From Cryphonectria parasitica EP155 (taxonomy: Eukaryota; Ascomycota; Sordariomycetes; Diaporthales; Cryphonectriaceae): a stretch of DNA of 64,000 nt. Under the pieces are notes generated by a model. That model worked only from the letters and a program-made list of their open reading frames with translations, had not been told where the DNA came from and ran no database searches. Below, in pieces: positions 55,642 through 64,000 of this stretch. Every line of letters begins with the position of its first letter. Within the stretch, counting starts at the first letter, position 1. The DNA lies in the NCBI RefSeq assembly GCF_011745365.1, contig NW_024468911.1, positions 1,482,759 through 1,546,758 of the forward strand. Reading direction: 5' to 3'. The translations under genes were made by a program, and so were the position numbers.

Positions 55642-57116
55642 ATGTCGTCTGTCGCGAGAGCACTGCGCCCGGCTGTCCGGGCCAGCGCACGTGGTTTGTG
55701 CGGTCTGCGAACGGTTCCAAGGATAGTACGGCCTGTACAGAGATCAACGAGTATACAAAAGTAAGAGACAACAGGGCAGTCATCAGGAAGAAGATCATTA
55801 TGCTTATTTTGCTTACAATAAAATCACAGTGCAAGGTGTCTATCCAGCACGCCCCTCCTCCGCTCGGACATCACCGACATCCCGCCTACGCCTATCACGC
55901 ACCTCTCTGAGATCGAGTCGGCCATGCAGGAGTCCGTCTCTAAGTTTGCCAACGACGTGATCGCCCCCAAGGTGCGCGAGATGGACGAAGCCGAGAAAAT
56001 GGACCCGTCCATCGTCGAGCAGCTGTTCGAGCAGGGGCTCATGGGCATCGAGATCCCTGAGGAGTTTGGCGGCGCCGGCATGAACTTCACCGCTGCCATC
56101 CTGGCCATCGAGGAGCTTGCCCGTGTCGACCCTTCCGTCAGCGTCCTGGTCGACGTCCACAACACGCTGGTCAACACCGCCATCCTGAAGTGGGGGTCCA
56201 AGGACCTGCAGAAGAGGTTCCTACCCAAGCTCGCGACGGGCACGGTAGGGAGTTTCTGTCTGAGCGAGCCGGTGAGCGGGAGTGATGCGTTTGCCCTGGC
56301 CACCAAGGCAACGGAAACGGCAGATGGGTACAAGATCTCTGGAAGCAAGATGTGGATCACCAACTCCATGGAGGCGAACTTCTTCATCGTGTTTGCGAAC
56401 CTGGACCCGAGCAAGGGCTACAAGGGAATCACGGCTTTCATCGTCGAGAAGGATATGAAGGGGTTCTCGATTGCCAAGAAGGAGAAGAAGCTCGGCATCA
56501 AGGCCAGCAGCACATGTGTCATCAACTTTGACGATGTTGAGGTGCCCAAGGAGAACCTGCTAGGCGAGAAGGGTCAGGGTTACAAGTACGCCATCGCTCT
56601 GCTGAACGAGGGTCGGATCGGCATTGCTGCACAGATGACAGGGCTGGCGCTGGGCTCATGGGAGAACGCGGTCAAGTACGTCTGGAATGACCGGAAGCAG
56701 TTCGGCCAGCTGGTCGGCGAGTTCCAGGGCATGCAGCACCAGATCGCGCAGTCTTATGTCGAGATCCAAGCCGCAAGAGCCCTAGTGTACAACGCATCAA
56801 GAAAGAAAGAAGCAGGCGAGGACTTTGTGAGAGATGCTGCCATGGCGAAGCTGTATGCCTCTCAGGTGGCCGGAAGGGTAAGCGGCCTCGCCATCGAGTG
56901 GATGGGAGGTATGGGTTTCGTGAGAGAGGGAGTTGCCGAGAAGTTCTGGAGGGACAGCAAAATTGGCGCCATTTACGAGGGGACAAGTAACATCCAGTGA
57001 GCCACTCACCCATTCTTTCTTTCTTTTCTTCTGGTTTACACCTCCGCCCCACAATACTAATGTTCTGCAGGTTGAACACCATCGCGAAGCTGTTGCAAAA
57101 GGAGTATACGTACTAG
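55642..57116 (+). CDS. mitochondrial short/branched-chain acyl-CoA dehydrogenase
   Basis: Exons 55642-55760, 55830-56996 and 57071-57116; 443 residues with phases 2 and 2. Residues 1-45 form an arginine-rich presequence (MSSVARALRPAVRASARGL). Acyl-CoA dehydrogenase motifs follow: FANDVIAPKVREMD, GIEIPEEFGGAGM, SFCLSEPVSGSDAFALAT (FAD and substrate signature), GSKMWITNS, RIGIAAQMTGLALG, KQFGQLVGEFQGMQHQIA, and the catalytic glutamate in KIGAIYEGTSNIQLNTIAK. This resembles ACADSB-type enzymes of isoleucine/valine and short-chain fatty-acid breakdown, which pass electrons to ETF. The last exon has only 15 codons including the stop (ends LLQKEYTY). Confidence 0.93.
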
Positions 57117-57672
57117 ACGGCAGGTTTAATCATCGATTCGAGAGTTGCTCTTGCATGTGAGGAGTTTTTCGGCTCTCTTACGTTCTGGATCTCTGGGGAA
57201 GAACTCTCAAGTGTGTCTCTTCCCTGTACGTAATTTTTCTTTGACCTTCAGCATCGCTCTAGAGATTGATACAAAAGCATTTCACAATCCATACTTGCAC
57301 AGAACATGCATCTTGTTTTTATCTGTACTTCTCGCCTGATTGCGGCTTTGCAGACCACACGATGGCCTAGGAGGAACAGGACTCACCACCACCTTGGAAG
57401 GTGCCCGGATACATTCTACTGCACATACCTCCTTCCAAGAGTGGGTCTGTTAGGAAGAGGGGTCCAAAGGATTATAGTGTCTCGCGGGGATGCATCGTTA
57501 TAGCATTACCGTTATAATTACACCGAGGCTTACAAAAAAGGGTCATCTCTCGAGGAGGCCTTCTACTTTGTGAGCGCCACTTTCCCCCTTCGTATGAAAC
57601 TTCAAGATATCGAGGCCGTGCCAAAACCTCTCCCTCCCCCCCCCCCTCTCTCCCAAATATAAACCTTTCAAG
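57117..57672. other. intergenic, promoter side of the DUF924 gene
   Basis: The 3' flank of the acyl-CoA dehydrogenase gene and the promoter of the next one. A C11 run (57636-57646) lies in the leader 26 bp before the next start codon. Confidence 0.65.
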
Positions 57673-58596
57673 ATGACAGACGAGCTCAAAGGCCTGATCA
57701 ATCCTCGCCTCCTCTCCTACCTGGTCGAGTGCCGCATTGGTCCGCCCAGCGAACCTCTCAACATCCCGGAACTTCCGCGCACAGCCCTCACTACCGAGCG
57801 CTTTGGCTCATTGATCAGACCCCAATTCCTACCGGTGCTCATCGCCCTGTCCAAAGTCGGGCTCGAGACTCTCACGCCTGAATTTCTGTCCACCAACTTC
57901 CTCCCTCCTCCGTCTTCTCCAGACTTCCCACTGCAATGTCTCGGCCTTCAGCTGCTGGTAGATCAAGCCCCGCGCGCCCTGTGCCGGGGAATCGATGTGC
58001 GCTGGCAAGCGGGCTACTTCGACATCATCGGCGATCGGTTCGCGCGGTGGTGGCACGCGCTGCCGCCCGAGCAGAGGCCGGACTCGTGGGCGCGGTGGCG
58101 AGATGATGTCGGCTCTGGGTTCGACTACTGGACGTCAGTGCGGCTGTGGTTCACCGCGCCGTTCGTGCACTCCGAGGCCGTTGCTGACCATGAGACGGCG
58201 CTCGCTCTCACAGAGGAGACGAGACTTGCGGTGGAGGAGCATAGCGGCGCCAAGGATTCGTGGAGGGAGCGGAGGGATCAGGTGTTGAGTGATCTTGAGG
58301 GGTTTCCGCGGGTGGCGCGGGGTGGTGAGCCGCTGGGGGAGAACCCGACGCTGGAGGAGTGGTGCTGGTGGTGGTTTATGTTGTTTGATACACATAAGCC
58401 CATCATTGATCGATTTGGAAGGTACCCATATCGGAATGGCACCCTTGCGCGGGCGTCTACGCCCGAGGAGGTGGAATGGCTGGAGCAGGTTGGTCATTAT
58501 GGGGAGACGCCGTCTGAGGTTGCGAGACAGGTGAAGAGGGATGTTGAGAGGGGCATCTGGCAGCCACTAGGTGAAGGCAAGATTGAGGACGAGTGA
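57673..58596 (+). CDS. DUF924 family protein
   Basis: A single exon of 307 residues with good start context (CAAGATGAC). The two DUF924 signatures are present: LGLQLLVDQAPRALCRGIDVRW (family pattern LxxLILLDQFPRNxxRG) and THKPIIDRFGRYPYRNGTLARASTPEEVEWLE (pattern HxxxIxxFGRFPxRNxxLGRxSTxEE). Between them is a helical region rich in Trp and Arg (WWHALPPEQRPDSWARWRDDVGSG). Bacterial members adopt a TPR-like helical fold; none has an established activity. Most fungal copies, like this one, are single-domain. The protein has no signal peptide or membrane segment, so cytosolic. Confidence 0.85.
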   Translation: MTDELKGLINPRLLSYLVECRIGPPSEPLNIPELPRTALTTERFGSLIRPQFLPVLIALSKVGLETLTPEFLSTNFLPPPSSPDFPLQCLGLQLLVDQAPRALCRGIDVRWQAGYFDIIGDRFARWWHALPPEQRPDSWARWRDDVGSGFDYWTSVRLWFTAPFVHSEAVADHETALALTEETRLAVEEHSGAKDSWRERRDQVLSDLEGFPRVARGGEPLGENPTLEEWCWWWFMLFDTHKPIIDRFGRYPYRNGTLARASTPEEVEWLEQVGHYGETPSEVARQVKRDVERGIWQPLGEGKIEDE

Positions 58597-59516
58597 AAAT
58601 GAAAGCCCATCGTTCTTGGAGGAAGTTCTTGTTCTCTATTTTTGAATTTGTCCATTTCCTCTCTTGACCTTCTTTGATGTCGCAAGATGCGTGCTTTGAT
58701 AGTTGTTGCATCCAGTCTGGTGTGCTATTACAGTCAGTGTGTACTGTAGTCACGGTCTGAATTCATAAATCAACTTGGACTTCTGGCTCATGACATTGTT
58801 CTCATAATCAATGACTTTCTCTTTTCTTCCAACTTGCCGTTTGCTCTCCTTATTCCACCTTCTCCTTCTCCTTATAAGTATCAGGGACAGGGGCTGGGAA
58901 TCTCCTTACCCTCACCCTCCTATGCTGTGTTTAAATGGCTCTTTTCTCTTCATCTCGTCTTGTTCCTTTATTTTTTTTAAAAAAAAGCCTTACGGTTCCC
59001 CCTGGTCATTTTGTTTTAGATTGGCCTGAAAATACCGAGAAGCAAAAAATGATGTGATTGTGTATCGTATCTACAGAAACATTGAAAGGGGTATACAATC
59101 ATCTAGCAGGCCACTCAAACATTTGAAGTGAAAACTGCTGTAAAACCAGCCATAGTCCCTCTTGATCGTGCATCATTCCACACTAACACTTGTAAATTTA
59201 CTAGATACTGATGATTCTTTAGCGATAGAAAATTCAACCGGCCACGCTGGGTCTTTATGTTCTGGTTAAGGCAGGATATTGAAAGTCGAGGCATAGGAAA
59301 ACAAAGCAAGCCCAACAGCACGCATTCCACATTCCACAAGCCCATTCAACATTTCAGATCACTACAAATATAGCAACATAGCCATTATACTAGAAATCTC
59401 AAACTCAGAACTTTGCAAGAAACGGAATGATTTTCGAGCACTCAAGTCAGCATTTATTGAAAGCCCCACTTGATCGTCTTATGTCTTCGGGCGGAGCCCC
59501 GAGTGTAATCACCCAT
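58597..59516. other. convergent 3' flanks, no gene recognised
   Basis: The DUF924 gene (+) and the amidohydrolase gene (-) end into this stretch. T- and A-rich with short poly-T/poly-A runs near 58970-58986. No frame of note. Confidence 0.6.
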
Positions 59517-60607
59517 CTACTCAAAGACCTTCCCGTGCGAGTGCTTGTTCAACAGCGCAAGCGCATTGCCTCTCAACGCCTCAGGCTTCAGGACCTCCGC
59601 CCTGGGGCTCTTCTCCAGGAACGTCTTGTACAAGTGCACCACCTGCAAAATGCTGGGCATGGGCGCATATGGGAAGTCGCTTCCAAACAAAATATGGGAT
59701 TTGTCGGGCAAAAAGTCCAGCAGCGCGTTCAGCTGCGACGGGCTCGTGCTCACCGCGATGTCGTAGTAGAACCGCGCGGCGTCCTCAAGCCCCTGCTCGT
59801 ACGTGACGCCGGCCTGCACCGCGATGGGCGGGATGGACAAGGACCCGAGGGCGCGGGCACCAATAAAGGGAAGCGTGCCGCCGGCGTGTGAAAGGATGAT
59901 GTCGACGTCTGGGCATGCGCGCACAGTGCCTGTGACGATAAGGTCAACTGCCGCGCGGGTTGTGTCCTGCGGGTAGTCCACGATGGGCTGCGGGAGAAAC
60001 CCGCCGATGAACCGAGGCGTGATCTCGACGTTGGTCGGGTGCAGGTGGACGAGGGCCTTGTGCGTCTGCAACTTCTCCCAGATGGGCTTGAAGGTCGGGT
60101 GGCCTGGCAGCTTGCCACCGTAGTTTGAGTACATGCCCACGCCGGCGCAGAGCTTTTGCTCGCCGAAGAGGAAGTCGATCTCGGCGACGGTGCCCTCGAC
60201 GTCCTCCCAGTTGGGAAGAACGCCAAAGAAGCTGAATTTACCGGCGAAGGGACCTTCGCTCTTGCTGGACAGATCACCTAGGTACGTGTTGAGCTCCCGG
60301 CTGAGTTTGCGGCCTTCCTCGCCTGCACCGGTGATGGGGACTCCTGGCGAGGAGACCGAGAAGATCCCTTGTATTGGGCAGTTTATTGTCAGCCGAAAAT
60401 CTAACTGACATCAAAAGGACAGACCACGACGGGAAGGAAAGGCACGCAATTACCAAAAGATGACCCAACGGCCTCCATTGATTTTAGTGCTGCTTCTGGA
60501 GACCAGTCTGGCTCTGGGAAACCAGAAGGGTCACCTCCATGTGCCGCAACAGCAGCCTTGTAGGCTGGAGGGAGAGCATGAAAGTGAACGTCGATATGTC
60601 CCGCCAT
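59517..60607 (-). CDS. amidohydrolase-2 family enzyme, decarboxylase-like (ACMSD / 6-methylsalicylate decarboxylase type)
   Basis: Complement of exons 60607-60454 and 60367-59517; 334 residues, joined in phase 1 (GTAATT donor, ACAAG acceptor). The start MAGHIDVHFHALPP gives the metal HxH pair (H8, H10). Further metal and active-site residues are in ALVHLHPTN, IILSHAGGTLPF and the C-terminal aspartate in LFGSDFPYAP. GVGMYSNYGGKLPGHPTFKPIWEKL is the typical mid-section of this branch, which decarboxylates aromatic acids such as 6-methylsalicylate or gamma-resorcylate in the cytosol. The substrate is inferred at branch level only. An in-frame upstream start 46 codons before is ignored because it precedes a poor leader-like sequence. 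Confidence 0.88.
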
Positions 60608-63600
60608 GTTTGTTGTGTGCAACCAGTCCTGCAGTGGAAGCTGAGTGTTTCTATCTCCTTCTCCGTCTCTCTCCTCTCTCCTTCTTTTCTTTCGGTGCCC
60701 TTGATAAGTGGTAATTGGCCGCGACCTGACGGAGACGATCCTCAAGAGGGAGAAAGGTGTCTCGAGAGTTGCTTCGTAGTCATGCTACTAGATAAACATC
60801 ACTTAGAATAGGTGAAGACATCACCCTGAGCATTTCAATAGTTATATACATTATTTAGTCTTGAGAATCGGTCTTTGCAAACTCCTTGTCATCCGCCCTC
60901 GCTACGTAACCGACAGACGCGGGGTTGTGTTATGCACTGCGATAGAATTGTTAGTGGAGTGATGAATGTATTGCTTGTTAGAAGAACCCGAAGAGGCTTA
61001 GACCCGGACTGACAGCAGCATCTGGCGGGGGGTTAGGATCGGAACACGCCATCTTGAACCTCCGGTGCTTCCGCCGTGCCTGGCAACTGGCACCCAGTTT
61101 TGTTATGAAAACAGTTTAAGTAGTAGGTGGGGGTCATGGCCTGCAGGCTCATGCCCAGACACTCGCCCTCCATTACGACAAGAGACCTTCCGCATGAATG
61201 CTATAGTCCAAGCTGACTAGCTCGCCTCTTCACACAAAGGACGCCTTCTAAGCAGATGAACCTGCAACTGTCATCAGAATTCATTTATCACCAGCCGAGC
61301 AGGCATATTGAAGCATGTATAATAGAATACTATGGTGGAATTGATGGAATTGATGGGATAGTGGACACGATCTTTTGTCCTCAAAGTTCGAAGTGATCAC
61401 CGGTCATTTATGAGTGACCCAGCAATTAGCAACCCACAATGTTTCTTTCCTTTGGATGGAAAAGATGCTCTTGACAGCATATGCCGCTTTTTTCTTGTCC
61501 TCTTCTTTATCTCCTCCCCCTCTCCTTCCCTCTTGAAGGGAGGGGGGGAACCCAGAGAGAGGAGAGAGGAGAAGAAGAAGAAGAAGAAGAAGAAGAAGAA
61601 GAAGAAAAAGAGAAAGAAGAAAAAGAGTACTCGTTGATGGCTCCAATCACACAAGAAGCCTCTAGAGCTCTCAGAAAGCTGCGCTGTTTGATATGATATC
61701 AAACATCGAAGTGTTGACTTGCAGATGACTTGCAGAGCACTACAAAACCCAGTGGCCGCACTCCACCCCCTGGCAGGGCCTGTCAGCTATACAAATGAGG
61801 CTTGTCTCATCTAGATTCACATTTTGGCCCTTAACCTGATGTCCCATGATGTCAATGCATTTTGCCATGATTGGTCCCAGTAACTAGTGAAAAGTGAGAT
61901 TGCAGAGGGACACATATGGAAGATTCAGGTCCCGACAAATGGTAATCAAGATTGGAGAAGAAAGATTCACCCAGTAATTACTTAATTACTGCTCGTGTCC
62001 GCATGGTGATGACTGTTCAAAATATCCTGTTAATGTCGCAAATGGCAATGCAATATCATTCAAAGAGGATGGAAGTCTAGAATCGTAGGTTGCACAGCCC
62101 TCAACGCCCTTTGAAGATACTAAGCCTTTACTAGCATACATGTGGTGAATACTCAAGTTACACCTAGTTTTAGACATGACTAGAGCCTATTTCCAAGTCG
62201 CCCAAGTGAGTGACGAAGGCTCCACAACTAAGCCGTAGTACTCATTGAAGAAGGGGTATAATAACCACACGACTCAGCAGAGTGTTAAATGGCGATGATT
62301 GAACACTTTCTTGCTGACGTGTTGGATAAATTTGAGGCACTAGAAGAGCTGTGACGAATCTGATGAGCTGGCTCAGGGAGATGAGGTATTTCGTAGATGG
62401 GAATTCACGGCAATAATGTAATTTCCCATGACAGCCCCTGCCAATAATTACTATACCTCAATCCAATTTTTAGTGGTTGCATTGAGCCAGTCTGTTCTGG
62501 TGTGAACAGTCAGAATAAAGCAGGAAACTTTCCAGTAAACCGCCCCCCCCCCCCTCCCTCCGAAGGTGCTTTGATATGCATATGTAAACCGATTCCTTTC
62601 CTGCATCTCTCACCCTGAAAGGTAGCTAAACTGTACTAAATCATGTTAGAGAGGGAGGTTGCAGGACTAAGGGAAGTTGACCGTTGTGGTTGCCCCACAA
62701 CGCCTGAACGCGTGTTGTGGTACACACTAACGACTTATCTCCATCCCTGTAGGCTTGGGCCTGCAGGCCAGACCTGATTGGTTCGATTTTCTATATGCCT
62801 CTAGTAACAGGGACGGCCCATAGTGACAACCTGACCAGCGATAACACACCCAAGAACAAGTGAGGGGTGACACCAGTGACTGCTCCCCCCTCCCCCCTCC
62901 AAGGTTAGGTGCTTGGGTCTTCAGTTGCCCCCCCCCCCCGTCCCGAAATCCCATCACCCGCGATTCCTCTGCCGAATGCGAAACACAAAAAAAAAGCCCC
63001 GCCATTTTCGATGTTGCTCTCAATCTCCTCTAACACAAACACAGATACACACCACCCCCCCCCCCCCCCCCAACGCAACCCACCCTCGCTGACGACATTT
63101 CCCCCCTCCCTCCTACCACCAAACAAACAGGCGCCCCATCACCCACCGACTGATCACTCCTGTTATCATGATTACATTGCTCACACGGTCATACTGACAT
63201 CAATTAACCCAGTCGACAGGAGAACACTCCACTGTGAGAGGCCTGCTCGTGTCCAAATTTCTTTTCAGCTCAGTCTGCCGGTTGGGCTGATCTGATCTAC
63301 AAAAGTTGAAGCCCAACAGAGCAAAGGGCCTTGTGCTGGTGGAAGTGGCAGTGACAGTGGCTGCGCTGCAGAAGAGGGCCGAGCCTGGAACTAGGACTTA
63401 GCAGTGGAGTCCTAGCCTTCTGAACGACTCGTGGGTCCTTCTTTCATACCTGCGGATACCGGGCCCAACTCGACCGATCCTCCCAAGAAGCTGCAACCGC
63501 TCCACGAACTGCCAGTCAGGTCAGGTCAGGCCAAGCCCACGTCGAAATCACTACACTCGATCAATCTGGTGCGGATTGCGAGTGTACAGAGACTCCTTGC

Positions 63601-63804
63601 ACTGCCCTGCCTGGCCCTCGACAAACCATTTCTTACTCACCACTGGAGGTGTGTCGCCTGACGCGATACGACCCGACCCAAAACCTTTAGGTTCCCTTTC
63701 TTCCATCCCGCACACCGTTACTGCACCCACTCTTCTCAACACACACACACCCCCCTCTCTTTCTTTCTGCGCGCTCCGTCCGCGCAGACACCAATACCGC
63801 CACC
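60608..63804. other. 3.2-kb intergenic region upstream of PKC1
   Basis: Divergent region between the amidohydrolase gene (-) and PKC1 (+). No gene-like frame; several phenylalanine- or lysine-rich frames near 61400-61700 come only from the pyrimidine and purine tracts. It contains (GAA)12 at 61571-61606, and C-runs of 12 (62543-62554), 12 (62928-62939) and 17 (63055-63071). The last 800 bp probably form the PKC1 promoter and 5' leader. Confidence 0.6.
61571..61606 (+). repeat. (GAA)12 microsatellite in a polypurine tract
   Basis: Twelve uninterrupted GAA units lie inside a purine-rich stretch (about 61537-61628), immediately preceded by a pyrimidine-rich stretch (about 61488-61536), so one strand switches from pyrimidine to purine. 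Confidence 0.85.
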
Positions 63805-64000
63805 ATGAGCGGCGAAGAAGACAAGATGATGGACATCTACAAGAAGATCGAGCGCGAGAAGGCCCTCATCCAGGCCGCCAATCTCATGCGCCAGCAGACC
63901 AACAATGACCAGGTCCGGTCCAAGCTCGACAACCAGATGCGCGAGGGTAAGCGGAACCTTGAGTTCTTCGAGGAGAAGCTCAAGGAACTGCAGCTGCGCC
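63805..64000 (+). CDS. PKC1: protein kinase C, N-terminal part (cut by window end)
   Basis: Only 65 codons are inside the window. From the ATG at 63805 (context CCACCATGAG) it reads MSGEEDKMMDIYKKIEREKALIQ and on through MRQQTNNDQVRSKLDNQMREG and LEFFEEKLKELQ. This is the first HR1 (Rho-binding) coiled-coil repeat of fungal Pkc1, the cell-wall-integrity kinase downstream of Rho1. C1, C2 and kinase domains should follow beyond 64000. The reading stays open to the window edge; a GTAAGC at 63948 lies in a conserved part of the repeat (REGKRNLEFF), so I do not treat it as a donor. Confidence 0.9.
   Translation, partial: MSGEEDKMMDIYKKIEREKALIQAANLMRQQTNNDQVRSKLDNQMREGKRNLEFFEEKLKELQLR

Noticed and set aside
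61397..61702. Phe-rich and Lys/Glu-rich frames on both strands
   Set aside because: They are direct translations of the GAA microsatellite and the adjoining pyrimidine tract.
1..64000. tRNA genes, CRISPR arrays and intact transposons
   Set aside because: No B-box-like tRNA signature, no regularly spaced repeats with spacers, and no reverse transcriptase, transposase or long terminal repeat was recognised on either strand.

Overview
The window is chromosomal DNA of a filamentous ascomycete (Pezizomycotina, most probably Sordariomycetes). Protein-coding genes carry short GT-AG introns (about 50-125 nt) with GTRAGT-like donors and CTRAC-like branch sites. They include fungal-specific families (ChAPs/exomer, HIR3, GT15 mannosyltransferase, fungal 7TM receptor, CE16-type esterase) and are separated by long, low-complexity, pyrimidine-rich intergenic stretches. 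I found no tRNA, rRNA, CRISPR array or intact transposon.

Layout. 1.6-5.8 kb: a small I78-type protease inhibitor (+), the PUA-domain translation factor MCT-1/Tma20 (+), and a BTB/POZ protein (-) flanked by short tandem repeats. 8.2-10.2 kb: a stand-alone adenylation-domain protein (-). 12.6-21.8 kb: a divergent pair of housekeeping genes, a ChAPs exomer cargo adaptor (-) and the giant histone chaperone subunit HIR3 (+). 21.9-29.7 kb: a metabolic block with an aldo/keto reductase-RidA fusion (-), a flavocytochrome b2-like 2-hydroxy-acid dehydrogenase (-), a secreted GDSL/CE16-type esterase (-) and a small VOC/glyoxalase-fold protein (+). 30.2-30.6 kb: a frameshifted relic of an AIM6-like phosphodiesterase. 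33.1-36.3 kb: a seven-TM receptor (+) and a histidine-phosphatase-like protein (+) whose second catalytic histidine is lost. 36.3-42.7 kb: a long gene-poor region around one unknown gene beginning Met-Gly-Cys.

42.7-47.5 kb: convergent RPC37 (RNA polymerase III, +) and PAT1 (mRNA decapping activator, -). 47.5-52.4 kb: a gene graveyard with decayed pieces of a SNF2-type helicase (-) and a TUP1-like WD40 protein (+). 52.5-60.6 kb: a dense block of GT15 mannosyltransferase (+), mitochondrial ribosomal protein uS12m (-), mitochondrial short/branched-chain acyl-CoA dehydrogenase (+), a DUF924 protein (+) and an amidohydrolase-2 decarboxylase-like enzyme (-). 63.8 kb to the end: the first exon of protein kinase C (PKC1), cut by the window edge.

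Most intact genes are housekeeping genes for translation, chromatin, secretion and cell wall, mRNA decay and mitochondria. The accessory parts (8-10 kb, 22-36 kb, 47.5-52 kb) hold the unusual architectures and decayed genes. All exon joins were deduced by eye from splice consensus, frame continuity and family resemblance. Each intact multi-exon model listed was checked for codon phase, apart from the 5' end of the phosphatase-like gene.
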